The notes under the pieces were generated by a model. The model did not search any database. It saw only the letters and a program-made list of their open reading frames with translations, and was not told where the DNA came from. Shown here piece after piece: positions 54,310 to 62,851 of a stretch of 64,000 nt of DNA (its first letter is position 1; each line of letters starts with the position of its first letter). A program made the position numbers and the translations under genes. The stretch comes from Thiomicrorhabdus sp. (GTDB lineage: Bacteria > Pseudomonadota > Gammaproteobacteria > Thiomicrospirales > Thiomicrospiraceae). The stretch lies in contig NZ_OY759719.1 in NCBI RefSeq assembly GCF_963662555.1, forward strand, positions 2,438,985-2,502,984, read 5' to 3'.

Positions 54310-54817
54310 CGTCGGCTTCCAATTCCCAGTCAACCACAATCTGTTTTTTATCGGTATCAACACTTAAGATGAATTGATCCATAACAAATGGAATCAACTC
54401 TTCTTGTTTGCCAGCGACACGCAAAACATCATGCACACCTGTTTCTATTAAATCCTTAACCGTACCAATTACAGTGCCATCTTCTAACAGCACTTGGCAG
54501 CCGATTAAATCAATCCAATAAAGTGAATCTTTGCGGTTTTTTAATTGTGATTCTTCAATCGCAATTTCACACCCCATATATTCACGGGCGACATCTCGGT
54601 CATCTACTTTATCTAGTTTGGCCACCAAGGTTTTTCCACCTTGCTGTACCTTTGAGTCAACAATGCTGACTTGTCGCCATTCACCTTTGCATTTAATCCA
54701 CCAAGGTGAGTAGCTAAGAATATTTTCGCGTGGGTCGGTATGAGAAAAAATCTTCACCCACCCATTTACACCAAAAACACCGTTTATCGAACCGACAATC
54801 AATTTTTCTGTAGACAT
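54299..54817 (-). CDS. rimM: Ribosome maturation factor RimM
   Basis: 16S rRNA processing factor of 172 residues that binds protein S19 and matures the 30S head. The N-terminal domain has [26 protein letters not shown], and the C-terminal PRC-barrel has [19 protein letters not shown] and [12 protein letters not shown]. The ATG at 54817 is preferred to the TTG at 54820 because GAGG lies 9 bases before it. It lies between rpsP and trmD, as in other bacteria. Confidence 0.96.
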   Translation of the reverse strand: MSTEKLIVGSINGVFGVNGWVKIFSHTDPRENILSYSPWWIKCKGEWRQVSIVDSKVQQGGKTLVAKLDKVDDRDVAREYMGCEIAIEESQLKNRKDSLYWIDLIGCQVLLEDGTVIGTVKDLIETGVHDVLRVAGKQEELIPFVMDQFILSVDTDKKQIVVDWELEADGEI

Positions 54818-54848
54818 CAATCTAGCCTCAGTTGCCGGTTAAATTAAA

Positions 54849-55085
54849 TTAAGCGTTTTTAATGATGCTTTTTACACGAGGACTCATTTGAGCACCTTGA
54901 GCTACCCAGTGATCAATTCTCGCCTGATCAATACGAACAGCTTCTTCTTGACCTCTTGCAACTGGGTTAAAGAAACCTACTTGCTCAATAAAACGACCAG
55001 TTGCTGAGTTACGCTGATCAGCTACAACCATTTTATAGAAAGGACGCTTTTTAGAGCCACCACGGGCTAAACGGATAACAACCAT
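54849..55085 (-). CDS. rpsP: 30S ribosomal protein S16
   Basis: A protein of 78 residues with the S16 N-terminus [23 protein letters not shown], followed by RDGRFIEQ-like [16 protein letters not shown]. The ATG at 55085 is fixed by GGAG just upstream and by the family start. It is the first gene of the rpsP-rimM-trmD-rplS operon, so the promoter should lie in the gap towards ffh. Confidence 0.98.
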   Translation of the reverse strand: MVVIRLARGGSKKRPFYKMVVADQRNSATGRFIEQVGFFNPVARGQEEAVRIDQARIDHWVAQGAQMSPRVKSIIKNA

Positions 55086-55360
55086 TTTTTTCTCCAATAT
55101 TTAATCAGGCGATGAAGAGAACTCTCTTCAACAATTTCTTCTATTAAGAAATCTCTTTGATTTCTTTATCTTTTTTTCATTCAAAAAGAATGAGAAGCGG
55201 AATTATACAGAATAAACTTTTTTATTTCAAACATTTAACGCTCTCTAATATACATCTAATTAATGACGTTTAAATCTGCCGTATTAACTTGCCAGTAATT
55301 GATGACGATTTACACTTTTTTTACTGTTTTACAATTGCGTTTATTCCATTGTCTAAAACT

Positions 55361-55393
55361 AAAAAAGCCCTTGTTATATATAAACAAGAGCTT
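55361..55393 (-). terminator. Terminator after ffh
   Basis: On the minus strand, AAGCTCTTGTT pairs with AACAAGGGCTT (one G-U) and runs into TTTT. It lies just downstream of palindrome copy 11, so ffh transcripts meet two hairpins in a row. Confidence 0.85.
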
Positions 55394-55414
55394 AATCACT
55401 TAACTTACCAAACA

Positions 55415-55426
55415 ACCAGGCCTGGT
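55415..55426. repeat. Iterated palindrome, exact copy 11
   Basis: AAACAACCAGGCCTGGTTAT, 25 bases after the ffh stop. The 17-base string from AAACA to GGT is identical to that of copy 12 on the other side of ffh. Confidence 0.92.
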
Positions 55427-55450
55427 TATTTATATCTAACTTTATAATGC

Positions 55451-56836
55451 CTAACGCATTCCTGGAGGTAAACCGCCCATTCCACCCATTCCTGGTGGTA
55501 ATTTTCCAGCAAGGCCTCGCATCATATTCTTCATGCCGCCGCCTTTCATTTTTTTCATCATCTTTTGCATTTGGGTAAATTGTTTTAGCAATTTATTTAC
55601 ATCTTGTACTGAAGTACCAGAACCATTTGCAATACGACGTTTACGAGAACCTTTAATAACAGCTGGGAAACGGCGTTCTTTTTTGGTCATTGAGTGAATA
55701 ATGGCTTCTAAACGCTTAAACTCTTTAGCAGCAACGTCTTCATCAACTTGGCCTTTAAGCTGTCCCATTCCTGGTAATTTACCCATTAAACCACCAACAC
55801 CACCCATGCTATTGATTTGCTGGAGCTGCTCTAAGAAATCTTCTAAATCAAAGTCACCCGACTTTTGAATTTTTTGAGCAAACTTTTGAGCCTTTTTATG
55901 ATCAATTTTGGCTTCGGCTTCTTCAATTAAACCTAAAACATCGCCCATACCCAAAATACGACCAGCCATACGGTCTGGGTGAAATGGTTCTAAGGCATCA
56001 GTTTTTTCACCTGCACCAATAAACTTGATTGGCTTGCCAGTAATTTCACGAATCGATAATGCCGCACCACCGCGAGCATCACCGTCTGTTTTGGTCAAAA
56101 TGACACCCGTTAACGGCAATGCATCATTAAAGGCTTTCGCAGTATTTGCTGCATCCTGCCCTGTCATGGAATCTACAACAAACAAGGTTTCGCATGGTTT
56201 AATGCCGGCATGAAGTTTTTGCACTTCTTGCATCATTTCATCATCGATGTGCAAGCGACCTGCTGTATCTAAGATTAAAACATCAGCAAATTGCTTTTTA
56301 GCCTCTGCATGAGCATTTTTAGCAATAGAAATAGGGTCTTGGTCGGCCGTTGACGGGAAAAAAAGTACATCAACCTGTTCAGCTAAGGTCTCTAACTGTT
56401 TAATCGCTGCTGGACGATATACATCGGCAGAAACCACCATAACCTTTTTCTTTTCACGCTCTTTTAGCCATTTAGCTAACTTAGCAACAGAGGTAGTTTT
56501 ACCTGCACCTTGTAAACCCGCAACCATAATTACTGCAGGTGGTTCTACATTAAAATTAAGTGGTTCAGCCTCTTTACCCATTACATCGGTAAGCTGTTCA
56601 CGCACTATTTTAATGAATGCTTGGCCTGGGTTTAAACTAGTAGAGACTTCTTGCCCAATGGCTCGCTCTTGAACTTGATCAATAAAGCTTTTGACAACAG
56701 GGAGAGCAACATCTGCCTCTAATAAGGCACGACGAACATCACGTAATGCGTCCTTAATATTTGCTTCAGTCAAACGCCCTTGACCACGAATGGCTTTAAA
56801 GGTTTTATTTAGACGATCCGATAAATTGTCAAACAT
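55451..56836 (-). CDS. ffh: Signal recognition particle protein Ffh
   Basis: GTPase that binds 4.5S RNA and signal sequences of membrane proteins and delivers ribosomes to FtsY. The 461 residues show the N domain, the G domain with GLQGAGKTT (about 107-115), DTAGR, TKTDGDARGG and GAGEKTD. The methionine-rich M domain follows (MGGVGGLMGKLPGMG, KQFTQMQKMMKKMK). The tail is rich in Gly, Met and Pro. AGGAG precedes the ATG. It is divergent from ypjD and corB, as in E. coli. Confidence 0.98.
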   Translation of the reverse strand: MFDNLSDRLNKTFKAIRGQGRLTEANIKDALRDVRRALLEADVALPVVKSFIDQVQERAIGQEVSTSLNPGQAFIKIVREQLTDVMGKEAEPLNFNVEPPAVIMVAGLQGAGKTTSVAKLAKWLKEREKKKVMVVSADVYRPAAIKQLETLAEQVDVLFFPSTADQDPISIAKNAHAEAKKQFADVLILDTAGRLHIDDEMMQEVQKLHAGIKPCETLFVVDSMTGQDAANTAKAFNDALPLTGVILTKTDGDARGGAALSIREITGKPIKFIGAGEKTDALEPFHPDRMAGRILGMGDVLGLIEEAEAKIDHKKAQKFAQKIQKSGDFDLEDFLEQLQQINSMGGVGGLMGKLPGMGQLKGQVDEDVAAKEFKRLEAIIHSMTKKERRFPAVIKGSRKRRIANGSGTSVQDVNKLLKQFTQMQKMMKKMKGGGMKNMMRGLAGKLPPGMGGMGGLPPGMR

Positions 56837-57144
56837 GAGAACTCCTAAGACAAACCTCTAACTCATTCATTGAGAGCATTAAAGAAGTCGTCTTGTGTAA
56901 AACGAAAAAAGAATCAGGGTATTATAGCGGAAATAGAATTAAGAGTCTGCTTTGACTCTATTGATTATGCAAAACAACCAGGCCTGGTATATTTAATCGT
57001 TGATATTATAATAAAATATTTAACCAATCTTTCTTTAGACAGTTTATTTACGTATTCACTGAGTTACAATAGCTTAAACGTATTTAAGATCTTTAATTAA
57101 AAACATCTTATTAACCAAAAGATTACACATAAGGTTCATTCTCA
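56837..57144. other. Divergent region ffh-ypjD
   Basis: A gap of 308 bases with promoters presumably for both directions and palindrome copy 12. The rest is AT-rich; no further structure was seen. Confidence 0.6.
56977..56988. repeat. Iterated palindrome, exact copy 12
   Basis: AAACAACCAGGCCTGGTATA in the divergent gap between ffh and ypjD, about 140 bases before the ffh start. Confidence 0.92.
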
Positions 57145-57936
57145 ATGTCATTAACCGGATTCAGTGCAATATTAGCCAGCTCACTCTATCTTTTTGCTAG
57201 TGTGATTATCTGGAAAAATATTCAGTCTCCTACTCAAAAAAATATCCGCCCAACCATCATAAAAATTGTTGCGGCAGCGATTGTGCTCCACTTACTTATT
57301 TTAAGTAGGTCTATTTGGGTAAACTCTAGTATTTATTTTGATATTGGTAACGGCTTATCACTAGTTATGCTGCTGGCCTCAATGATCTTACTGACCACGC
57401 ATCTAAATAAACCCACAGAAACATTGGGCATCTTTATTTACCCTATTGCCGCTATCAGCACACTGTTACCACTGATGATTGATGAACGTATGCAACTACC
57501 ACTTGAGTTAGGAAGTCATGTACTTATATCCATCGCAGCTTATAGCATTATGGGATTAGCCACTGCACAAGCTATTTTATATGGCGTACAAGAACGTAAC
57601 TTTAAGGCCAAACGTTTAACAAAACTGATGAAAGCCTTACCACCGTTACAAGTCATGGAAAGCACCCTATTACAGTTAGTTAAAATTGGCTTTATCTTTC
57701 TAACTTTTGCTCTTATTAGTGGTGCTTTTTTCGTAGAAAATCTTTTTGAGCAACACCTTATCCACAAAACCTTTTTTGCGATTTTAGCGTGGCTGGTCTA
57801 TGGCGTATTTTTATTTGGACATGCCAAATATGGTTGGCGTGGCCAAACAGCCGCCAGATATACTGTCTGGGCATATTTTTTACTTATATTAAGTTACATA
57901 GGCACAACCATTGTTTTAGAGTTTATTAACTCTTAA
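57145..57936 (+). CDS. ypjD: Inner-membrane protein YpjD, CcsA/CcmC-like
   Basis: A protein of 263 residues with about eight membrane segments and the cytochrome c assembly (CcsA) domain pattern. The tryptophan-containing end WLVYGVFLFGHAKYGWRGQTAARYT (split across two segments) and the His in ELGSHVLISIAAYSIM are typical haem-handling positions of the family. Next to ffh and followed by a CorC/HlyC gene, it matches E. coli ypjD (corE), which lies between ffh and corB. Its role in cytochrome assembly or in cation resistance is not settled. Confidence 0.88.
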   Translation: MSLTGFSAILASSLYLFASVIIWKNIQSPTQKNIRPTIIKIVAAAIVLHLLILSRSIWVNSSIYFDIGNGLSLVMLLASMILLTTHLNKPTETLGIFIYPIAAISTLLPLMIDERMQLPLELGSHVLISIAAYSIMGLATAQAILYGVQERNFKAKRLTKLMKALPPLQVMESTLLQLVKIGFIFLTFALISGAFFVENLFEQHLIHKTFFAILAWLVYGVFLFGHAKYGWRGQTAARYTVWAYFLLILSYIGTTIVLEFINS

Positions 57937-57970
57937 TCAACCACTCTTTTAATTTCTTTCTATTTAATTC

Positions 57971-58008
57971 AAAAATGAATTTACCAGGCCTGGTAAATTC
58001 ATTTTTTT
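57971..58008 (+). terminator. 36-base perfect palindrome containing iterated copy 13
   Basis: From AAAAATGAAT at 57971 to ATTCATTTTT ending at 58006, every base is self-complementary about the centre at 57988/57989. The middle 18 bases are TTTACCAGGCCTGGTAAA (core 57983-57994). A T-run follows, 34 bases after the ypjD stop. It should act as an intrinsic terminator. Confidence 0.9.
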
Positions 58009-58110
58009 ATCTTTTTTAAATAAGTTTTATCACTTTACTAAATCTTTACTTGGTGCAAAAGATATTGAAAAGGTATAATTCCATTTCACTCATAACACAA
58101 CAGAAAGACA

Positions 58111-59412
58111 TTGAATTCTTTAGATATTCCTATCCTTTTTGGGATTTTAGCCCTTCTTATTATTCTTTCCGCTTTATTCTCTAGCTCAGAAACGAGCATG
58201 ATGGCACTCAACCGCTATCGCTTGAAACATCATGCTAAATCGGGTCATAAAGGTGCTAAACTCGCCAAAAACTTACTCAAATCACCTGACCGCTTGTTAG
58301 GGGTAATATTACTGGGTAATAACTTTGTAAATATTTTTGCTTCATCCATTGCCACAATTATCGCCATGCAGTTAATGGGCGAAGCAGGAATTGCCATTGC
58401 CGCGGGTTTACTTACGATGGTAGTGTTAATTTTTGCAGAAGTTGCTCCCAAAACCCTAGCAGCACTTTACCCAGAAAAAATTGCTTACCCAGCGGCCTAT
58501 GTATTAACGCCTTTACTTAAGCTATTTTCACCCATAGTTTGGTTTGTAAACTTTTTTGCTAACGGCTTTTTAAAACTATTTGGTGTTAACATTAAAAACG
58601 TTGAAGATGCTCATGCTCTATCTCATGAAGAGTTACAAACGCTTATTAATGAAGCCACTAGCCAACTGCCTACGCAATACCGTTCAATGTTATCTAGTGT
58701 TTTGTCTTTAGAAACCGTCACCGTTGAAGACGTGATGATTCCTAAACAAGATATGTATGCGGTTGATGTTGATCAACCTATTGAGAAGATTTTAAAAGCA
58801 ATTCAAAAATCTCCCTACACGCGTGTGCCCATTTATCGCTCATCTTTAGATGAAGATCTAATAGGCGTTTTAAACTTACGTCGTGCCTTACCGATTTTAA
58901 TGCGCAATGAAGTGACTCTTAAGGATATTATTAAAATTGTTCGTCCGGCCTATTTTGTGCCAGAAACCACCTCTTTAAGTGTACAACTCAGTAAGTTTAA
59001 TAAAAACAAACGCAGAATGGCTTTGATTGTAGATGAATACGGTGACCTGCAAGGCCTATTAACCATGGAAGACTTGCTAGAGGAAATTGTTGGCAAACTT
59101 TCTACCGATGCTAAAGCTAAACCAATAGAAGAGACCGTTGCACTGCATGATGATGGCAGTATGACTATTGATGCCTCTGAATTTATACGAGACCTTAACA
59201 AAACTTACGAATTAGAGTTACCAACAAATGGCCCTAAAACGCTAAATGGTTTAATTCAAGAAGTATTAGAAGAACTGCCGTCTCCAGGCACCTGTATCAA
59301 AATTGAAAACTACGTTTTAGAAGTTGTAGAGACCTCTACCAATGCCATTGAAGCAGTTAAACTTTCAATTTACACCGCTAAGAAAAATAAAAAAAAGGTA
59401 AGTCATGACTAA
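58111..59412 (+). CDS. corB: CNNM/CorC-type transporter protein, CorB/YfjD
   Basis: A protein of 433 residues. Three to four N-terminal membrane segments form the DUF21/CNNM domain (about 1-160; SSSETSMMALNRYRL, LLGNNFVNIFASSIAT, EVAPKTLAALYPEK). Two CBS domains (about 200-330; VMIPKQDMYAVD and VDEYGDLQGLLTMEDLLEEIVG) and the C-terminal CorC_HlyC domain follow. The family is linked to magnesium or cobalt efflux. The start is a TTG at 58111 with AGAAAG upstream, giving the expected N-terminus. Position after ypjD as in E. coli. It overlaps the next gene by 8 bases. Confidence 0.9.
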   Translation: MNSLDIPILFGILALLIILSALFSSSETSMMALNRYRLKHHAKSGHKGAKLAKNLLKSPDRLLGVILLGNNFVNIFASSIATIIAMQLMGEAGIAIAAGLLTMVVLIFAEVAPKTLAALYPEKIAYPAAYVLTPLLKLFSPIVWFVNFFANGFLKLFGVNIKNVEDAHALSHEELQTLINEATSQLPTQYRSMLSSVLSLETVTVEDVMIPKQDMYAVDVDQPIEKILKAIQKSPYTRVPIYRSSLDEDLIGVLNLRRALPILMRNEVTLKDIIKIVRPAYFVPETTSLSVQLSKFNKNKRRMALIVDEYGDLQGLLTMEDLLEEIVGKLSTDAKAKPIEETVALHDDGSMTIDASEFIRDLNKTYELELPTNGPKTLNGLIQEVLEELPSPGTCIKIENYVLEVVETSTNAIEAVKLSIYTAKKNKKKVSHD

Positions 59413-60226
59413 TACAGCTGAAACCTCTCATCCTTTTAGTAATGAAACAGAATGGCAAAAGCTGCTTTCAGGCATAACAGAGATGGCTAAAACAGAAGTG
59501 TTAGCGAGATTTGAACAAGTCTCTGCAGAAGAAAAAGCGGATGGTTCACTGTTAACCGAAGCTGACACTGAAATGCAAAAAAAGACCCAAGCTTTTCTAG
59601 AAAAAAACTGGCCTCAATACGCCTTTTTAGGTGAAGAATCTTCACAACAAGAACAAGAAGCGGCTATGAATAGCGATTCGGGTTGTTGGATACTTGATCC
59701 CGTTGATGGCACAAGCAACTTTGCAATAGGCATACCGGTATATTCTGTGTCTTTAGCGTTAATGGTTAAAGGTACATTATTAGCAGGCCTGGTATATGAT
59801 CCAAGTCGCAATGAGATGTTCTCTGCTCGCATTGGACAAGGTGCTTACCTTAATGACAAACTGTTAATTGCCAAAACACCAAAGCAAGCTCTAAAGCAAT
59901 GCAGCGGCATTATCGACTTTAAGAGACTTGCCGCACCGTTGGCAACAAAGCTGGCAACTCAGTGCCCATACTCTTCACAACGTAGTTTTGGATCTGTTTG
60001 TTTGGATTGGTGTTGGATTGCGGCTGGGCGTGGTCAGATTTATTTGCACGGTGCACAAAACATTTGGGACTATGCTGCAGGTTGGTTAATTTTAAATGAA
60101 GCCGGTGGTTACAGCTCAACCTTAGATAATGAATGTGTGGTTATTCCCAAGGTTGAAAAACGTTCTGCGGTAGCGGCAACAACTCAAAATTTATTTACTG
60201 AGTGGCAAGCGTTTTTAGAAATTTAA
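59405..60226 (+). CDS. Inositol monophosphatase family phosphatase
   Basis: Mg2+-dependent phosphatase of 273 residues. Metal site motifs: FLGEES (about residues 77-82), ILDPVDGTSNFAIGIP (about 97-112) and WDYAAGWLILNEAGG (about 218-232). The family includes SuhB and CysQ. The exact substrate (inositol phosphate, 3'-phosphoadenosine phosphate or another sugar phosphate) cannot be told. It overlaps corB by 8 bases and should be co-translated. The word GCAGGCCTGGTA, a near copy of the palindrome, encodes A-G-L-V at about 59783. Confidence 0.88.
   Translation: MTNTAETSHPFSNETEWQKLLSGITEMAKTEVLARFEQVSAEEKADGSLLTEADTEMQKKTQAFLEKNWPQYAFLGEESSQQEQEAAMNSDSGCWILDPVDGTSNFAIGIPVYSVSLALMVKGTLLAGLVYDPSRNEMFSARIGQGAYLNDKLLIAKTPKQALKQCSGIIDFKRLAAPLATKLATQCPYSSQRSFGSVCLDWCWIAAGRGQIYLHGAQNIWDYAAGWLILNEAGGYSSTLDNECVVIPKVEKRSAVAATTQNLFTEWQAFLEI
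59783..59793. repeat. Near copy of the palindrome in the phosphatase gene
   Basis: GCAGGCCTGGTA in frame GCA GGC CTG GTA (A-G-L-V), the left edge off the core by one base. Confidence 0.55.
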
Positions 60227-60244
60227 CGGTTATGGGCTAAGTTA

Positions 60245-60273
60245 AAAAAGCTTGTCATAACATCAGGCTTTTT
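60245..60273. terminator. Terminator between the phosphatase and sensor kinase genes
   Basis: AAAAAGCTTG pairs with CAGGCTTTTT (one G-U pair) around a 9-base loop, in the convergent gap. A- and T-runs suggest bidirectional use. Confidence 0.82.
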
Positions 60274-60316
60274 ATAGCCATGCATCTTGCCAATAAAACA
60301 GTTTTAAAACTAATCA

Positions 60317-62584
60317 TTAAGACCATTTCTGCAAAGCTGCTTTTAACGCACCTATGTCAATCGGCTTACTCAAATAGTCGTTCATTCCTGCCGCTAAAAC
60401 AGCCTCACTACCCTCTTCATAACTGTTGGCAGATAAAGCAATAATAGGAATATGACTAACACTAGAATCGAGCATTCTAATTTGCTGTGTAGCTTCTATG
60501 CCACTTAATTCTGGCATTTGCATATCCATTAACACTAAATCAAAACACGCATCATTTTCTTGAACCATTTCAAAGGCTTCTAAACCGTTATTAGCAATTT
60601 CAACAGAATGTCCTAATTTAGTCAAAATCGTCTTAACTAAAAACTGATTTGACTCATTATCTTCGGCAACCAAAATTTTAAGTGGTTTTACTTTACTTTG
60701 AGGCTGTGCGATTTGTTCACTGGTAACTTCAAACTCTGGCGCTTCTTCAAAAGGTACTTCAAACCAAAAAGTACTTCCTACTCCTTCTTCACTTAAAATA
60801 CCTATTTGACCGCCCATTGCTTCAACCAGTTTTTTACTGATCGATAAACCTAATCCGGTGCCGCCAAATTTGCGCGATGTTGACGCATCCGCCTGAGCAA
60901 ACTCGGTAAACAACTTAGGGATATTTTCTTCAGAAATACCAATACCTGTATCTGTTACCTCAAATCTTAGAACCGTTTGACCAACAGATTGTGATGATTT
61001 AGAAAAACTAGAATTTGGGGCTTTAATAAGACGTATTTGCACCTCGCCTTCTGACGTAAATTTAATGGCATTACCCACGAGATTTAAAAGTATCTGCCTT
61101 AAACGACCCTCGTCACCTAAGTAATAGGGTTTAACGTTATCAGCAATCGTAAAGTCTAAACCTATATGTTTTAACTTAGCATTAATAACCGACATCTCTA
61201 CAACGGTTTTAATTTGTTGCAGCATATTAAACGGCTTCTGCTCAAGCTCAACCTTACCAGCCTCAAGCTTATTAAAATCTAAGATATCATTAATTAAATA
61301 CAATAAATGATCACCAGAACGTTTAATCATCTCTATATGTTTCGCTAAATACTCATCCAAATCTTCACTTAATAACAAACTTGCATTACCAATGACAGCA
61401 TTTAAAGGTGTTCTAATTTCATGACTCATTACTGATAAAAAATCCGACTTAGCCTTAGCCGCTTGCTCAGCAATATTGTGTGCCGTTTTTAACTCTTCTT
61501 CCGCTTGTTTACGCTTAGTAATATCTAAAGAAAAACTTAACAACCAAGTCTCATAACTACCATCAAGTTGCTTAACATGCATTGGAGATTTACCGTGATA
61601 CATCCAAAGAACTTGATCATTGACAGTGACTTCTTTTTCATAAACCACTACCTTTTCAGAACTTTGTATCTCTTTGTCTTTACTTGCTTGAATAGAGGCA
61701 ATCTCTATAGGAAAAACTTCAAAATCAGTACGACCAATTACCTGGCCTTTTAATCTTCCTGAGATGGTTTCAGCCTTTTTATTAAAGAAACGATAACAAC
61801 CTTGAGCGTCTTTTACATAAATACTGATAGGTAAAACATCAATCATTTGCTCAATTAATATTTCACGTTGTTTTAACTGAGTTTCTGCGTATTTTCGGTC
61901 TGAAATATTATGTAAAACCCCCGCTAAGCGTACAGCTTTACCTTCCTTCCAAATTGCTTGTCCCGTCATGTTAATCCATTCATATTGATCATGAATATTA
62001 AGCATTCTAAACTCAATATTTAAGGGCCATTTATGAACTAAATGGTCCTCAATCGCATTAGCAACAGTCTCTTGGTCTTTCACATAGACTCTTGAAAACA
62101 ATCTTTCATAAGTAGATCCAATATCACTACCACTAACCCCAAAGACCTCATAGCCTTTTTGGTTAAACTGAATAAAATCCTTTTCTAGATTCCAGTCGTA
62201 AATACCAAATTTTGCTGAATCTATAATTAAAGAATTAATATCTGAACTTTTTTCTGTGACGGTTTCTGAGTAAGACTTTTCTTTAGTAGAGGCTAAAAAT
62301 TGAACTAATACCGATTCTTTATATGGAGTGGCAATAAAACGAAATGTTTCAATAGCACCTGGAACTTGGTAATCAAAAAAAGATGGCGCAATTTGAGAGA
62401 GTGAATCCATTAACTCAAGTTTAAAACGAGGATTCTGAGCTAAATTAAAATCCCCCCAAAGAGAATGAGCAGCCGGATTTTGCCATAACCTTTGCCAAAT
62501 TCCATCCTCATCTCTTTCAAATAAAGCGGTGGCGACGGGTAACGAAAGATAAAGGTCTTGTACTTGCTGTTGAAACTGGTGCAT
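60317..62584 (-). CDS. Hybrid PAS sensor histidine kinase with receiver domain
   Basis: A cytoplasmic hybrid kinase of 755 residues with no membrane segment seen. After an N-terminal part of unknown type (about 1-110) come two PAS/PAC domains (about 118-232 and 242-362). HisKA follows with SVMSHEIRTPLNAVIG (H388), then HATPase_c (about 435-600; GDEGRLRQILLNLVGNAIKF, GGTGLGLSISKK) and a receiver domain (about 635-755; VAEDNESNQFL, LVLMDMQMPELSG with the phosphoacceptor Asp, and YLSKPID). The signal, and any downstream Hpt or response regulator, are not in the window. Confidence 0.93.
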   Translation of the reverse strand: MHQFQQQVQDLYLSLPVATALFERDEDGIWQRLWQNPAAHSLWGDFNLAQNPRFKLELMDSLSQIAPSFFDYQVPGAIETFRFIATPYKESVLVQFLASTKEKSYSETVTEKSSDINSLIIDSAKFGIYDWNLEKDFIQFNQKGYEVFGVSGSDIGSTYERLFSRVYVKDQETVANAIEDHLVHKWPLNIEFRMLNIHDQYEWINMTGQAIWKEGKAVRLAGVLHNISDRKYAETQLKQREILIEQMIDVLPISIYVKDAQGCYRFFNKKAETISGRLKGQVIGRTDFEVFPIEIASIQASKDKEIQSSEKVVVYEKEVTVNDQVLWMYHGKSPMHVKQLDGSYETWLLSFSLDITKRKQAEEELKTAHNIAEQAAKAKSDFLSVMSHEIRTPLNAVIGNASLLLSEDLDEYLAKHIEMIKRSGDHLLYLINDILDFNKLEAGKVELEQKPFNMLQQIKTVVEMSVINAKLKHIGLDFTIADNVKPYYLGDEGRLRQILLNLVGNAIKFTSEGEVQIRLIKAPNSSFSKSSQSVGQTVLRFEVTDTGIGISEENIPKLFTEFAQADASTSRKFGGTGLGLSISKKLVEAMGGQIGILSEEGVGSTFWFEVPFEEAPEFEVTSEQIAQPQSKVKPLKILVAEDNESNQFLVKTILTKLGHSVEIANNGLEAFEMVQENDACFDLVLMDMQMPELSGIEATQQIRMLDSSVSHIPIIALSANSYEEGSEAVLAAGMNDYLSKPIDIGALKAALQKWS

Positions 62585-62740
62585 AAATGGATAGAACTCT
62601 TTTTGAACTTTTACTCTATTCTATTGATTGTTTTGAGGGTGTGAAGATTTATTTGAGTTATTTTTTAACAATAAAATCAACCAATCAAAACCACAAGCAA
62701 TACAACATGTTAATTCATAAAAAAACGCAGATATACAATC

Positions 62741-62781
62741 AAAAAAGGCCTGTTACATAAATTACTATGCAACAGGCCTTT
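62741..62781 (-). terminator. Terminator after the FadL-type porin gene
   Basis: On the minus strand, AAAGGCCTGTT pairs with AACAGGCCTTTTTT around a 16-base loop that can itself form a small hairpin. The T-run lies at the expected side. The stem contains AGGCCT. Confidence 0.9.
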
Positions 62782-62851
62782 CGTTGTATTCAAGTTAAAC
62801 AGACCAAAATTGCATTTTAGGAGGCCTGGTCAAACTTTTTTACTTTTTCAC

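Larger units (their letters stand above)
55086..55450 (-). promoter_or_regulatory. rpsP operon leader and ffh 3' region
   Basis: On the rpsP side are two short hairpins. A perfect AAGAAATC/GATTTCTT stem lies at 55146-55166, and CATTC/GAATG lies around 55179-55193. They may form a leader structure, although no known ribosomal-protein motif is recognised. On the ffh side are its terminator and palindrome copy 11. A promoter for the operon is expected between, but I cannot point to a firm -35/-10 pair. Confidence 0.4.

Noticed and set aside
3405..57994. Iterated palindrome as insertion-sequence ends or attachment sites
   Set aside because: No transposase lies near any copy, no target duplications are visible, and copies inside valS and xerD do not disrupt the genes.
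3405..57994. Iterated palindrome as a known DNA uptake sequence
   Set aside because: The core does not contain the Neisseria (GCCGTCTGAA) or Haemophilus (AAGTGCGGT) words. A new uptake word remains possible but is not shown by sequence alone.
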